Assembly: GCA_033239525.1 (NCBI GenBank)
Contig: BSYO01000008.1
Coordinates: 10,536,150-10,600,149, forward strand
Source of the DNA: Nepenthes gracilis
Lineage: Eukaryota; Streptophyta; Magnoliopsida; Caryophyllales; Nepenthaceae
Direction: 5' to 3'
DNA: 64,000 bases
The notes under the pieces are model-generated. The model made no database searches, was not told where the DNA came from, and was given only the letters and a program-made list of their open reading frames with translations. This document shows positions 41,761 to 54,138 of the stretch, piece after piece. The position numbers and the translations under genes were made by a program. Position 1 is the stretch's first letter, and each line of letters starts with the position of its first letter.

Positions 41761-43243
41761 GATCATGATCACCCAAAACGAAATGAAATGTAAAGTAATA
41801 TGCCTCCATAATTGTATTGAATGCCAACATAAGTGTAAGCTCCACCGTGTATTCGTGTCTTTAGGCAAGGGGATGAGTCTCTCGAGGTTTCAAATTGACT
41901 TGTGATCGTCTAAGGTATGAAATCGAATCTCTCTCGTGAACTTGGATTGATTGTTGTGATTAAAGGAATTGAGTCCCATTGGATATTGTGAACCGTGATG
42001 TGAATGGAAGGGAGTCCACATTGTGCTTGTGATGAGATGCTCTCCTGGATGGACATGTGTGTGATGAGATAATCTCCCGGTTGGAGATCTTGTGATGGGA
42101 ATGAGATTTCTCGAGATTTGATCGTGTGTGGCAAATGTTGATTTCCCTCTCCAAGTGTTGAACCTAATCTTGAAACTAGGACCCTGAGTCGTATGGGTAG
42201 TATTCTTTAGTATACCATGTCCATTGCTGAACCCGAGGAATACTTGGCCACGTATTCCATTTTTCACTGGGTGGGAGGTGATGTCTATGAGTACGCTTTA
42301 GGAAACTCTCGCAAAACGAATGCCCCGGATGTGGGGTGTGTCTGTCGACCATATTGAGATGTAGTCGTGCTGGTGATTATTGCATGGATGCAAACCGAGG
42401 TCGTGTGCTACACCGAAAAAAGTAAGCCCGTGGCTTTAGAATGTGTAGAACACATTCGATCGTTGGTTAGTACGATCTACTTAAGGGTCCGCAAAGATGA
42501 TGTAATAATGATAATGAATAATGTCCAACCAATGTAATCATAAAATCGTGAGAATCAAATGAATCCGAATGGTGACCAATCAGGGTAATCGTGAGAGCGC
42601 CCGCCTTGTTCTGTTCCTTCTCTATTTCTTGATTATGGCGAAGTGCTTGTATTCCCTCCCGTTTCAGTTCTTGTATATGTCTTGGAGGGGTGTTTATGAT
42701 TATATTTCTTTGGTTTGCTAGCTCACTCTTTTGCCGTTGTTGTTTTCCTTTCGGATGAGAACACTTAGCCGGATAGTTAGAAGCGAGAGAGGCTTGCTTG
42801 ATAAGATTATTCGGACCGCGAGTTTATTCGGGACATAGAGTTGGATTGGATGGCCACTCGGGGGTTGCCTCATTATTATTTCTGTGATTTGTTTATGTTT
42901 CCGCATATGATGATTTAGTTATGCTTTCGCCATCAGATATATATATGTTTTGAGTTTGGTTTCATTAGATGGCATCTCTCTAGATCCATATAGTAGATAG
43001 AGGCATCAGATGGAGCCATGGATGATATGACTGTGTGATCTGTGTGGCGTGTTGTAAGACTTTGAGTTAAGCCTTTGATAGATGTGTGCTTTGTTGGGAT
43101 GATTTTGAACAGGTTGTACTTTGGTTTTTAATCCCGGTTGCGGAGGAAACTTCTGATCTAGAATCCATAAGCATTAACTATGGACTATAGTTGTGTTGCC
43201 TTTGACGGAGGTTATTCAATGGAGAATAATCAGGTCCGTCACA

Positions 43244-43935
43244 CGTTGGCTCCTTTGTAGTTGTTCGGTAAGACCAGTGGTTTGAGGGGGGCTCATCTAC
43301 CCAAGAGCCCCCTGTGTCTTCCAGCTTGGTCTTAAATCCGTGAAGTAGCGTTCGATTTGTGACCTCCACCTGTCCATTTGCTTGAGGGTATGCCACCGAA
43401 GTGTGGACCAATATAATGTCAAGGCTGGTGCAATACTTGATGAAGCACTTTCCAAAAATTGAGTCTCATTGTCAGTCACTATAACCTCCGAAATGCCAAA
43501 TCTGCTGATGATAGTTTGGCGAACGAACTCAAGAGCGTCGTACTCTATGATCTTGGCTAACGGGATGACCTGGACCAACTTGGTGAAGCAGTCGATACTT
43601 GTTATGATGAACTTTCTTTGCCCCGTTGAGATAGGAAATGGGTTGAGAATGTCAAGCCCCAATTGTTCGAAGGGCCAAGGCACCTAGAGGGACTTTAGTT
43701 CGACGGATGGCTGGTGGTGAATGTTGTCGTGAAACTGGCAGCTCTCATACTTCTTTACAACCTCAAGCGCATCCTTTTTCATTGACAGCCAATAGTAGCC
43801 TTGTCGCGTGATCTTCAATGCTAGGTTTTTTATCGCCAACGTGCAATCCACAAATCCCAATGTGTACTTCACCCAAGGCATGTCCATACGACTGCAAAGT
43901 CCGTAATTGTGGCGATATGACCGTCCTGTACCCAC
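43244..43935 (-). pseudogene. Element E: integrase zinc-binding and catalytic core
   Basis: The N-terminal HHCC region is seen at 43880-43700 (ALKITRQGYYWLSMKKDALE, ESCQFH). The DDE core follows with the first Asp in GLDILNPFP, the second in VTDNETQF and the Glu in NGQVEVTNRTLL (near 43365). A frameshift lies between the second Asp and the Glu, near 43430. The core stops at the nested insertion. Integrase joins LTR ends to target DNA with a 5 bp stagger, matching the GATAT duplications. Confidence 0.85.
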
Positions 43936-44059
43936 CTAGTGATCATTTTCTTGATGCTGTTCGCCTCTCCTCTACGCCTTAGCGGCCTCCATCTCTTATC
44001 TTAAGTAGGGTGCAGTCTAATTTTTTATCCCGGGGATTTGTATTGCCTCATATTTCTCT

Positions 44060-44975
44060 ATACTTGGAGTGTTCAGAACCTCTCTCATGTCCAATGATGC
44101 TACTGCGATTTTCGAGGCGCGCCGCTACTCCGCCGATTGATCGGTTCAATTTTCTAGGAACATGAATCAGGGTTAGCTTGTCAAAACTCTGGGCGGCCTC
44201 CCTTGCCTTGGTCAAGTACTTGGCCATAACCCAAACTCTGTTACTTGATTAACGATTAGCTCTAAGCGATTAATCGTTTGGGTTCTTTCACTAACCTTAA
44301 CCCGGTTAACAAGGCTTCATATTCGGCAACGTTATTGGTGGCCAGGAAGTCGAGTCTAAGGGAGTTCTTCACCTTAAACCCTTCAGGGGTCCTGAGGACC
44401 ACTCCAAAGTAGTGTCCGTGTGGACGATCCGTCTACATGGAGTTTGTTCCCTCGTGCTGTCCGCCTTCTCCGAATACTGCTCTTTGAGCGTGGTCTTGGC
44501 GAAGGCCAAACTTTTATGTCGTCCGGGTCGAACTCGATATCGAACTTGCCCAATTCAATAGCCCTTTACTAGCCATCCAAAAATATTGGGTTTCTGGAAA
44601 ATGCTATTCAGAGGCTGATCGGTGAAAACTATTACGCGGTGTGCCTAAAAGTAGGACCTTAGTTTTCGTGCGGAGAATACGAGAGCTAAGGCCAAATTTT
44701 ACGACATTTTGGGCCGTCGGCATTTTACTTTACGAGACCGACAAAATCTGGCATATGAGGAGACAGAGACACCTCTGATACCACAAGGTAGAGGTACAGC
44801 TCCTCTCCGTCCTTGGGTGACGTTAGCAATGGTGGGCTAGCCAGATATTGCTTCAACTCATTGAATGTTGCCTGGCAATCCACCGTCCATTGGAATTCAT
44901 TTGATTTTATCCTTCTTAAAGCCTTGAAGAATGGCTGATATTTTTCGCTAGACTTCGCTAGGAAGCGGGACAAGG
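44060..44975 (-). pseudogene. Element E: RNase H domains (decayed, partly deleted)
   Basis: The RT-linked RNase H starts with ALRRIKSNEFQWTVDCQATF and LKQYLASPPLLTSPKDGEEL (44910-44790). It then shows a deletion relative to element A after a VVSEVSLS motif (about 44765). The second RNase H follows at about 44480-44060 with stops. It lies between RT and integrase, the Tat order. Confidence 0.75.
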
Positions 44976-45690
44976 TTGCCAGTCGTCCGGTTAGTCGCTA
45001 GATATTCTTGATACTCCGTGGGGGAGCCATGTCCGCGAGGGCTTTGATCTACTCTAGGTTTGCCTCGATCTCTCGTTGGGAGACAATGAACCCAAGAATT
45101 TTCTCGAGGCCACCCCAAAGACGTACTTGGCCGGATTCAGCTTCATTTGACACTCACGGAGCACCTCAAATAACTCTGCTACATTGCGAATATGGTCGTC
45201 GGTGGTTCTGCTATTGACAAGCATGTCGTCGACATAAACTTTCATATTGCGGCCGATCTGTTTCTCAAACATTTTGTTTACTAGCCGTTGGTAGGTGACT
45301 CCTGCGTTCTTCAATCTGAAGGATATTACCTTATAGCAGTAAGTGCCCTGATCTGTTATACACGAGGTATACTCCTCGTCCTCCAGGCTCATCCGAATCT
45401 GGTTATTGCCTTAGTAGGCGTCCATAAAGCTCAACAGCTCATGTCCGGATATCGAGTCCACCAGCAGGTTGACCTTGGGTAAAGGAAACCTGTCTTTCGG
45501 GTAGGCTTTATTAACATCAATAAAATCGACACACACTTGTCATTTCTCACTATTACTCTTTACTAGGACGACGTTGGAGAGCCAATCGGGGTACTAAACT
45601 TCTCTGATAAATTTAGCGTCTAGCAACTTCTTTACTTCCTTCCGGATGGCGACCAATTTTTCTATCGAGTGATTTATTCACTTCTGCCTG
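44976..45690 (-). pseudogene. Element E: reverse transcriptase (decayed)
   Basis: An open stretch at 45392-45054 carries DQGTYCYKVISFRLKNAGVT, YQRLVNKMFEKQIGRN and the intact active site VYVDDMLVNS, followed by LNPAKYVFGVASRKFL. Upstream, KLVAIRKEVKKLL-type and FIDVNKAYPKD-type segments lie at 45660-45500 in other frames. Stops remove function. Confidence 0.85.
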
Positions 45691-46480
45691 ACGGGCTTTC
45701 AATCAGGCTAGTCGGTGGACCATTGCTCCAGTTAAAATCCGAGGTATGTCAGCGGGAGTCCATACGAAGATGTTAGCGTTCCATCGCAGGAACGCAATTA
45801 GCTCATTGTGCAGTACACCAGTGAGTGAGCCGCCGATCTGTATGCACTTTTTCGGATCCTTCGTATTCAGTGGGATTAGGTTGGTTACCTCACCGAACTG
45901 TGCCTGCTGCATGGTTATTTCGTCTCGATGGTCAAGTTCTCCCATAGTTCTGGTGCTGCCGTTAGGAGCAATTTGGGATATGTAACATGTCTGCCTAGTG
46001 ACTTGGTCACCCAACACTTTGTCCACTCCGAATGGAGTTGAAAATTTCATTTTGAGGTGTGATATTGTAGTGACGGCCCCGAACACCGTTAGGCACGATC
46101 GGCCTCATATAGCGTTGTATGCGGGGGTAGGTCAACTACCAAGAAGATAAGTGTATGAATTGCCATTTTTAGGTATGTGTTAGGGTGACTTTCAATTGGA
46201 TCATCTCTTAGACCGGCACTGGTTCATTGTCAAGGCCGTACAGTGGGCCCTCGACAGGTTTTAATTGGTTCTTTTTTAAGTAAGTTTGAAGAACACATCA
46301 AAGTAAAGTAAATCGCGAGAACTTCCATTGTCAACGAATACTCGTTTCAGTTGGTAGTCGACGCTACCATCCGAAACGAGTGTAGATACAACAAGGGGAT
46401 CCCCATGAGGGAAAATTACATATGCTAGGTCGCTGTCACTAAAACTAATAACATTGTCTGCAGTGCGCTATTTCTTCCTC
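45691..46480 (-). pseudogene. Element E: protease and linker (decayed)
   Basis: The active-site block reads RVFVDNGSS at about 46350-46325 on the minus strand, with DYQLK just before it, as in element A. The linker is open at 46086-45703 with FGEVTNLIPLNTKDPKK and IQIGGSLTGVLHNELIAF. Confidence 0.75.
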
Positions 46481-46499
46481 CCAATCTACTACTCCTTGT

Positions 46500-48129
46500 C
46501 GTCCACTGGGTTCTTGGCCAGTCGGATGGTGATCATGCTAACCACTTCTGCCGCAACCCGGTTTTGTAGAAGCAAAGGCTCCGGTCCTTCTCTGCCCGTA
46601 GTGCTAGAGCTCTGGCCAGGGTCCTTAACGAACCTGGTGAGATGATCCCTTTTGATCAGCTCTTCAATCTCTCACTGGAGGGTCTTGCAATTTTCTGTGG
46701 AGTACCCGAGAGATCCATGAAAATCACAGTACATTACCGGATTTCCTTCGTCTGCCTTCTTAAGTGGTTTTAGCCACTTAAGAAATTTCTCCCCATGGAT
46801 CTGCATGAGGACGTTCGAACGTGTATCAGTCAAGTGCGTTAGGTTGATGGGCCTGTAGTCATTGCACTCTAGTGGTCCGATCCTGTGATACTTTTAACGG
46901 GAGTGATCGCTACCATTGTATTTTCTCTTTCCTTCTCTAGGAAACGAACGAGGTTGTTCGATCCGTTCTGGACGTTTAGCCTCATTGGCCTCTTCCTCTA
47001 CCACGTAAGCCTGGGTGATTGATTCTGGCTCCTAAAAAGTTTGCGGGTTTTTGTGTGCCAAGTGCCTGAAGAAATCTCTGTACATTAGTGCGGAGATGAA
47101 ACTGCCCAACTTCATCGCCACTGTAAGCCTGGAGATTCGCCTGACTTCCGCCACGAAGCGATCCAAAAACCTCCATTAATTCTTTCCCTGCTTCTACTTG
47201 ATGTGAGAGAGGTGCCAGACTATTTTTTCTCTCAGCGACTGGAAGCGTATTGAGCCAAAAAGAGGTCATTCAACTCCCTGAAGCTTCCGATTGAATCTGA
47301 AGGAAGGTAGTAGAACCGTATATGAGTGTCTCCCTTCAACATGAGCAGAAAGCAGCGACACATTGCTGAATCCTCCAACCCTTTCAGACTCAGTTCGGTG
47401 CGAAAATAATCAAAATGATCTACCGGATCGGTACTCCCATCATAAGAGTCAAGGGGAGGCATCTTGAATTTGGCCGGCATTGGATGGTTCAAAATCTCCG
47501 CTGTAAAAGGAGATTTGTCTAGATAAATGGCGTACTTGTCGTCCTTGAACATGCGATTCCAGATCTTATCCAACTTGGGATTTGCCCGAGTAGCAATGGC
47601 TAATCTCTTGGAATTGAGATTGGTCCTCAACTCCGTTCTTTCCTTGGAGTGGCGAGTAGCCGGCCGGCTACTCGCCTCCAGTGGATCCAACGGTCCCGAA
47701 GGCTCCCTTCGTGTTTCTGTTCTCCGTCCTAGAGTATCGGGAATTTCTCCGTTCCAGACTTTCCTCCAGAGTCATGCTTCCTGAGCGCTCTTCGAGCCTA
47801 ATCTGGCTCGAAGTACGTGAAGATTCAGGGATCTGAGTGTAGGCCAACATTCTAGGCTTTTTGGCTTACTTCTTCTTCTTCTAGCCTCTTCTCCTGGAGG
47901 CTGGCGTAGGGATTGCTGTGGGCGGAGCCCCTAGCTGTGAGTGCTCCAGTCGAGAATAGAGCATTTGGAGCATCTTGTTGGTGTTTTGCATATGTTCCAC
48001 CAGATGGTGAAAGAAAGGTGCTGGCACCCCGTTAACCGTTCTGTTGACCATGGCACTAGTAGCGTGGTCCTGGTCGGAAGAGGTCACGTCTCTAGCAAGT
48101 TCGCTAGCTTGTACTTTTATATTCACCAT
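46500..48129 (-). pseudogene. Element E: gag (decayed)
   Basis: It starts at 48129 with MVNIKVQASELARDVTSSDQ and continues to a basic ASRRRG end near 47881. The gag core is open at 47690-47232 with FKDDKYAIYLDKSPFTAEIL, PAKFKMPPLDSYDGS and FRELNDLFLAQYASSR, then 47269-46982 in another frame. The C-terminal part near 46830-46600 contains the HGEKFLKWLKPLKK-like block preceding protease. Gag is the particle protein. Confidence 0.82.
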
Positions 48130-48197
48130 TCTGGTTAGTTTAGTTGGTGAGGATGAGAAAGTTTTTTGGGAAAGTGTGGTAGGATTTTCATAAATGC

Positions 48198-48216
48198 TTT
48201 CCACAGACGGTATCAA
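48198..48216 (-). other. Element E: primer-binding site
   Basis: The minus strand reads TTGATACCGTCTGTGGAAA directly inside the 5' LTR, the best match in the window to TTGGCACCGTCTGTGGGAA. Confidence 0.75.
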
Positions 48217-49222
48217 TGATGTGTCCTTGGATCCGAGCTTTGAACATATTTGGGTCGACTTAATTATTTGGATCCGGCTCCGTTCACGGAATCTGGACTC
48301 TATACACCACTACAATAAACAAGAGGTCAGGTGCGGGCGGGATGTTGTCCCACCGAAAATACTTCGACATTCAAGTCAATAATAAGCCTTTGACTTTTAA
48401 GAAGGAAATTAGAAATGAGAGTTGAGAGAGAGAGAGGATGAGAGGGCAAGGAGTGTTCGCTTTCAGAAGTAAGAGATGTTCTAATGCCTCGTGATGAGTG
48501 TAGTTTTTCCAACTTTGTGTTCGCGGGAACGAGTGGGAGACTAAGTCCTGTAAGTGTGGAAGCTTAAAGAACTATCGAGATATTATGACAGATTTTAGAG
48601 AGATAAAGTGGCGTCTCTGGAATCTGAAAGCTAAGCATGGGATTATTTCCGTAAGCTTTTGTATGCTTAGAAGTGAGCATGTCCTGGAATGGAGACTCCG
48701 TGGGCTTATATAGATGAAGGGCGGGTGATCTTCCTTGGCTAAAAAGGTGTGATTCCTGCACCATGTTGGGCAACATTTCTTGGACAGGAAGGTTTGATTG
48801 TGCAATCTATTGGGATTGCTTCCTTTTTTAGCGGGCAACGATTCTCAAGATTACCTACTTTCCTTTTATACTTTGTTACCGTTAGAGCCTGCAATGGGCA
48901 GGAAGAAAAAATCTAGCGCATTCTTCATGGGAAGGGCGTTGAATCTATTGATATTTATTTTAGTGTAGATTAGCTTTTGGGAAGGCATAAAATTAGGTGA
49001 AGGGACTATTGCTACTCGTGTATAGAGGTGTGGTCCAATTGGGCCTGGCCTATATAAGGCTTTTCTACTTTTGGCCTGCTTGCTACAGCGATTCTAGTTA
49101 ATAGATACGTTGACCGTCTCATGGGGCATGTGGCCTCCTGGTTGGCTTCTCGTACGATATTGGCTTTTGTGGACCCAGGCTGTTTTTCTTATTAAACCAA
49201 CCCACTATGGGCATACCCATCA
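48217..49222 (-). repeat. Element E: 5' LTR (1006 bp)
   Basis: Plus-strand ends TGATGTGTCC and ATACCCATCA, followed by the target duplication GATAT. It aligns with 35809-36849. Confidence 0.92.
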
Positions 49223-49227
49223 GATAT

Positions 49228-51203
49228 ATTAATATTTAAGAGATAAAATTTAAATATTTGACATGTATTAATTTGATATTTATTGTTGTGACATAATTAG
49301 TTTGCTATTTAAAAAAAAATCATATCAAATAATTTAAAAAAGTCTCAAAAATATAATTTATACATTTCAAAAAATCATATTCGATCTAATTCAATGTAAA
49401 TGTGTAAGAAATCAAATCATTTTTTTATATTGAGATGTGTACAAAACAGTGTATCACTGCCATTCCAAATTTTTAGTATCTATATCTGTACATTATTTGA
49501 CTTTACAAAATTATTATTCTTAAAATATAAATTCTGATTTCTCATACAATATATCCATATAAAATTTATGATGTCAAGTTTCTATAAAAATATTTTTTTT
49601 TAATTTTAAAGTTACTATAAAAATTTTAATTAAATTAATTTTGTAATATATATAAATCTCAAATTCATGTCCATGGTATGCATTGATATAAAGAAATAAC
49701 TTTTTATATAATTTTATAAGTATTCAATTCAAATATATTTGATAAATTAAAATGATAATATATTATAAATATATTTGTTATCAACAACATAATTGAAGTA
49801 GTCTACAGCTGATGATTGTCCATAGGCAAACTATAAACATTCTTATCTTAATAATTGTGACATGTTATAACATATGTATTTTTACATTAATTTTTTATGA
49901 TGATTTATTTTAAATAAAAATATAAAAAAATTAACAAATAATATTTTTCAAAAATTTGGAAATAAAAGAATTTTTTATGAATTAAGATGTAGAGATTTAG
50001 TATAATTCTTAAAAAAATCTCATTTATGTGAAAAAATCTTTAAAGTTCTTGCAAAAACAAGGCATATGAAAAGACATATATCTTTAAGCTTTAGAAATTT
50101 CAAAGTTCATCAATAGTAATTTTTATAAACATAAGTAATATATTTCAAAATTTTAGAAAATTTATATAAAGAAAAGAATATATATGAAGCCAATCATCAA
50201 AAGAAAGATGAATGAGTACTTATATATAACTTGAAGGTATAAAATCTTATATTTCAGGTAAATATGAAGAAAAAATTTAAAAATTATAACAAAAATAGTG
50301 AAAAATTAGACTTAAAATTCACCCACATTAATTTGATTCTTAACAATGTTTCAAGAATTTTCCACGTTTTAAATTTGATTTTTAATACATTTAAGGGTTC
50401 ATTATATTCTACATTATTTAAAGCTCTTGTTTATCATCAAAATTGGCCATGTTTTAAAAAATGTTTCAAACAAAGCAACCAACAAACCATAATTTATACT
50501 TCAACAAAATATAAAAAAAAATATGTAATAATAATAATTATTTTTTTATGATTTTTTTCATAATAGAAATATTTTGTTACATTTAAAATAAATAAAAAAA
50601 ATTATTATATATTTATTTTAAAAATATAAAATATGATCCGTTGGATCATTAAAATCTAACGGACTGAAATTTGCAAGAGAACGGTTGCCTCGACCTCGTT
50701 TCAAGACGTTAATGGGCGTGGATCCAAGGATTTTAGGGCCATCCATCTCCTAAAAGAAATGTAGTTAATATATCTTCAATTTCCACAACTGAATGAAAAT
50801 TTAATGGTGAAAATTAATAGATATAAAAATATTATATGTAATATTTTTATAATTTTTTTTAAATATTAATATCTATAAAATATTTAATTAGTTTAAAAAA
50901 ATAATCATTCAGATGATATTTTTTTAAAAAAAAATTAATTAAACTTAATCTATTAATTCTTTTTTTTTTGTTTTTAATCTAACATATGAGAAAGAAATAT
51001 GCATCATCCTAAGAAGATGCACCAAGCCAAGCCCCAGGGGAGGATTTACTTTTTAGCAAAGAGGGAAATCTTTGATTACACCATAATGACACAAGAAAGC
51101 ATTTTTGTTTCCTCTGTCATACTTACAAGGTTATAAACGATGAGTTCACAGAGAACATAGTCATCAAATAAATATCACATTAATAATCTGGTAGCTGTGA
51201 TTC
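49228..51203. other. AT-rich spacer between element E and the GH2 gene
   Basis: No supported gene. Very AT-rich, with long A and T runs. The last 200 bp or so before 51204 would be the 3' UTR of the minus-strand GH2 gene. A less AT-rich patch near 50636-50750 may be a transposon relic but has no clear identity. Confidence 0.6.
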
Positions 51204-52380
51204 TTAGATGGCATGCTCTGAAGTTGCCGCGGTGATGGGATGCAGCCTCATGGAGAACAAGTACGGCATAGGGCGAACCAAATACTCATCGTGGACGCAT
51301 GGCGACCGGCTATCATCTCCACCTAAACCCATATGCTTATGGTCAAGATGAACCTGAAAACACCAATAAAAGAAAGGAGGACAAATGTAGAAGACGAACA
51401 AATTGCAGTTTTAAGCAATTTTATCATCTACCAAGACATTAACTAAGGGAGCAGAAGCCCATTTTAAGAAAAAGTTATCCTTTTCAAGACAATATAGAAT
51501 AGCAAAAATATTTAAATAAGTTTGATTATTAATCAGATAATAAAAACCCAATTTCGATCCTACCTAACCAGTAATTTTTGTCGAGAACTAGGTTTTGCTT
51601 TCAGCAACAAAAAAGGAAAATAGAAGCATAAAGCAGTAATTTTGAATAAGATTTAGCTATAGAGTATGTAACTTGAAGAGGGGAAGAAGATAACACCCCA
51701 ATACCATCTCCTTCAACTAGTTCTTGGTTGTGTGTCGCTTGATCGAGTTCAGCTGTTGAATAGAAACTTGCACTCATTTGCATAGGTGGGGAGCTGCCAT
51801 ATATGGCAGCATAAATTCCAACATCCTCCTGGTTTTGGAATGTCACCCACCTGACATCTGCCCTGCCGCCACATTCCCCTGGGACGATGTAAGGAACATG
51901 CATCTCACAAACTGTCTTCTCGTAAATTGCTACCGTTGCTGCTGCTTTCCTGTCTGGGTAGCATTCAAATGGCCCCTTGCCATACCATTTTACTCGATCC
52001 ATTGACTTGTCCAAATGAAACTCGACCCCAACACGAGGCAAAGTAGGAAGATCAATATTCGGTCTTACATTACACCCCATGACAATGTCTCCGGAGCCAT
52101 AGAATGTGTAAGTAATGACGACCCGAAGTAAAACATTTAATTCTTTTGAGTGGGAAGTCTTCTCGGCTTTTGGCACTCCAAGATAAACGACTGATACTCC
52201 TATGAGATGACCGGTTTGGTTCAGAATGGAACAACTCTCTGTGAGGAAAAACAAATCATCAAGAAAAGCAGCTTTCCATTTAGATAGGTAACTCTCTACA
52301 TTTCCCCCTATGTCATTGTCTGTGGGTGCCCGCCAGAAGCAAGGGAATATGCCTCTGTTCATCACACAAATTCCTTCAAC
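51204..52380 (-). CDS. Glycoside hydrolase family 2 (beta-galactosidase-like) gene, last two exons
   Basis: Exons 52380-51697 (228 codons) and 51353-51204 (49 codons plus TAA), joined in phase 0 by an intron with GT donor (after GGG at 51697) and TTTTCAG acceptor. The protein segment is the C-terminal beta-galactosidase small-chain domain of LacZ-like GH2 enzymes: CFWRAPTDNDIGG, LPRVGVEFHLDKSMDRVKWY, GKGPFECYPDRKAAATVAIY, VPYIVPGECGGRADVRWV, VHLDHKHMGLGGDDS. Plant homologs have one large GH2 gene with this end. The region starts at an acceptor (AATGCAG before GTTGAAGG), so upstream exons with the catalytic TIM barrel must lie further right; none was found up to 64000. Either a giant transposon-filled intron or a truncated copy. 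Frame and splice sites are intact. Confidence 0.88.
51354..51696 (-). other. GH2 gene last intron (343 bp)
   Basis: Minus-strand GT at 51696-51695 and AG at 51355-51354; AT-rich; phase 0. The boundary is supported by the continuous homologous protein on both sides (GDGIG joined to VHLDHKHMG). Confidence 0.82.
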
Positions 52381-54138
52381 CTGCATTACAGCAGCATGGT
52401 GTCATGATTTTAAGCTTTCCAACCAAAGTCTTTGTTACAGCAACAAAAATATGCAATTTTTACATACATGGTAGAATAAATGGACCACAATATGATCAAT
52501 TTATATTTCGGAAAACTATGAAAATGAGTCTTGGTGAGAGAGTTTTAGCATACTACAGTTAAGAAAATCAGGCTGAACCCCAGCAAAATGATAAATTTGA
52601 AGTTGAACATGCAGCTTTGGTAGAAAATCAGAAGATTCATGACTCAGGAAAATTGAATCATATGTTGAGCAAATTATCACAGTTAAATCAGACCTTTTTG
52701 GCTTTAGACTTTTAAGTGCAAGGGAAATTGTATCAAGTTCATTCAGATCCTCATTCACTTTGCCTGTTCATCGAATAGGGAATTTTTCCTCGGTAACTGA
52801 AGCTAAGTTAGTGGCCCAGACCAGGAGAATGGCTGGAGATACAAACAACTAGACAGACTGAAGCACCATAAAGAATGCTTGAATGCTAGCAACAAGTGGG
52901 TTGTTGCACACAATTCTTAATGGTAGCGGCCATTGTGAATTTCTTTATTAGTAAATTGCGTCTCATGCATATGTTTACAAAACAATTATTCAAAGCCACC
53001 TTAATAAATACTTCCAACGATCTTTGACAATCACTTTTCAAAATTCAGAATATGCAATATTATAACCTGTTTTCACACAAAATTTCAATTTACTCGTGAT
53101 ATTGCATGTCTTTCTTGCTTAAGATTTTGCAAACCTCACAAGTAAAATGTCATGCATAACAAAAACAATCTCACCGCAATAAGAACAGAAACTTTCTTTT
53201 AATGGCTAGTGGGTATCTTAACTATTGCTTTAGAGCGAAAACAGTAGACATTAGTCAATAGTCCATTCTTCCTCCTACAAATATTCCCTGCCGTTATTCT
53301 TTCCAACCAAAATATTCAAATCTAGTTTAAACCTTTTTTTTTTTTTAATATTTCCAACAAATATAAAAAAAAAGAAAACAAATTTATATAAAGTTTTTAC
53401 AGATCTGAACAATTCAAAAAACTACATTAAATATGCATCACCAATAAAATATGATCATCCTAGCTTCAATTCAAAGGAAAGAAAAACAAAGCATTGTGCC
53501 TTGGATTTTCTGAAATCTTTGTTGAGTCTTAAATAGATCCCAAAATATGAATTCTAACCCTTAGACACAAACTAGTTTTCAGGGCTCTAAAATTTGTTGG
53601 GCAGCCAATTTTTCTTGTTTCTTTGACAAATGAGCTGAAATGTAACTACAACATTTATTGGTGGCTGAATAATGACTGCAATGGCTATAACCATTAATCG
53701 AACGTTTTAATAGAGGTAAAAGCTTACGGATTGCATGGCTCATTACATAGCAGCCAAAAGCATAATGGCCTTCGTAAAAACTGTTACAAATAATAGCTGG
53801 CAGCAGCCGAATTTTTTTATCTCATGCAATGCTAGGTTAAAAGCAAAATCCAAGGTTGTCTGAGACGCCCACATGCACGTATACAGACACATTATTGTGC
53901 ATCATGAGCCTTAACTTACAGGTTAAAATTTTTTTAGAAGGATAGACTAATAGAGATGGGACAATAATTGCAACAAGGTGTTTCAGAAAATTTGTAAAAT
54001 TCGGTGATAAATCTTCATGCGTGATTGAAAAAAGTCTTTGCAATAAAACGGGAGAAACGGTAACGGATGATGACTGTTTTGGGCAGCATTAATCAGGGGA
54101 GGTAGATTACACAAGTTACCAGTAATGGAGTGGGAATC
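52381..54138 (-). other. Probable GH2 intron or flank
   Basis: Upstream of the penultimate exon. No exon matching the GH2 family was recognised. An open stretch at 52758-52516 on the minus strand has no known motif. AT-rich, with a T-rich run at 53333-53346. GAATC at 54134-54138 is the left target duplication of element G. Confidence 0.55.

Larger units (their letters stand above)
40523..43243. mobile_element. Nested 2.7 kb insertion in element E, candidate solo LTR of another family
   Basis: Element B reads continuously through this point of integrase (near 10560), so 40523-43243 is extra. It begins TGTCTCAAGG and ends GTCCGTCACA, so TG...CA is possible. It has no protein domains. It holds a GC-rich block with GCTCGAGC words, a TATA box at 40951-40958, three degenerate repeats of about 165 bp (about 41265-41760), and long non-coding sequence resembling LTR U5 more than internal region. 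A 5 bp target duplication could not be shown; the ends may instead overlap a TCA shared with the target. Alternatives: another non-autonomous transposon. Boundaries are approximate. Confidence 0.6.
35809..49222 (-). mobile_element. Element E: large Tat-like gypsy retrotransposon with a nested insertion
   Basis: 13,414 bp between perfect GATAT target duplications (35804-35808 and 49223-49227). LTRs 35809-36849 (3') and 48217-49222 (5'). In transcription order: primer-binding site, gag (48129 to about 46700), protease, RT, RNase H, integrase (43935 to about 40100, split by an insertion at about 40523-43243), minisatellite 2, antisense accessory ORF (37440 to about 39187 on the plus strand), minisatellite 1, purine tract. 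It is the most complete member of the family here: all domains can be found, but stops and frameshifts make it inactive. Without the insertion it would be about 10.7 kb. Confidence 0.92.

Noticed and set aside
41310..42267. Several overlapping minus-strand ORFs in the nested insertion
   Set aside because: No domain motifs; the repeated peptide words reflect the 165 bp degenerate repeats. The stretch is best read as non-coding LTR-like sequence.
43195..43243. Helitron-like 3' hairpin (TGACGGA ... TCCGTCA) at the end of the nested insertion
   Set aside because: The inverted repeat is real but is not followed by CTRR, and the insertion is not between A and T; an LTR end is a better fit.
52516..52758. 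80-residue minus-strand ORF as an extra GH2 exon
   Set aside because: No similarity to GH2 proteins could be recognised, and it is not bounded by good splice sites in phase with the known exon.
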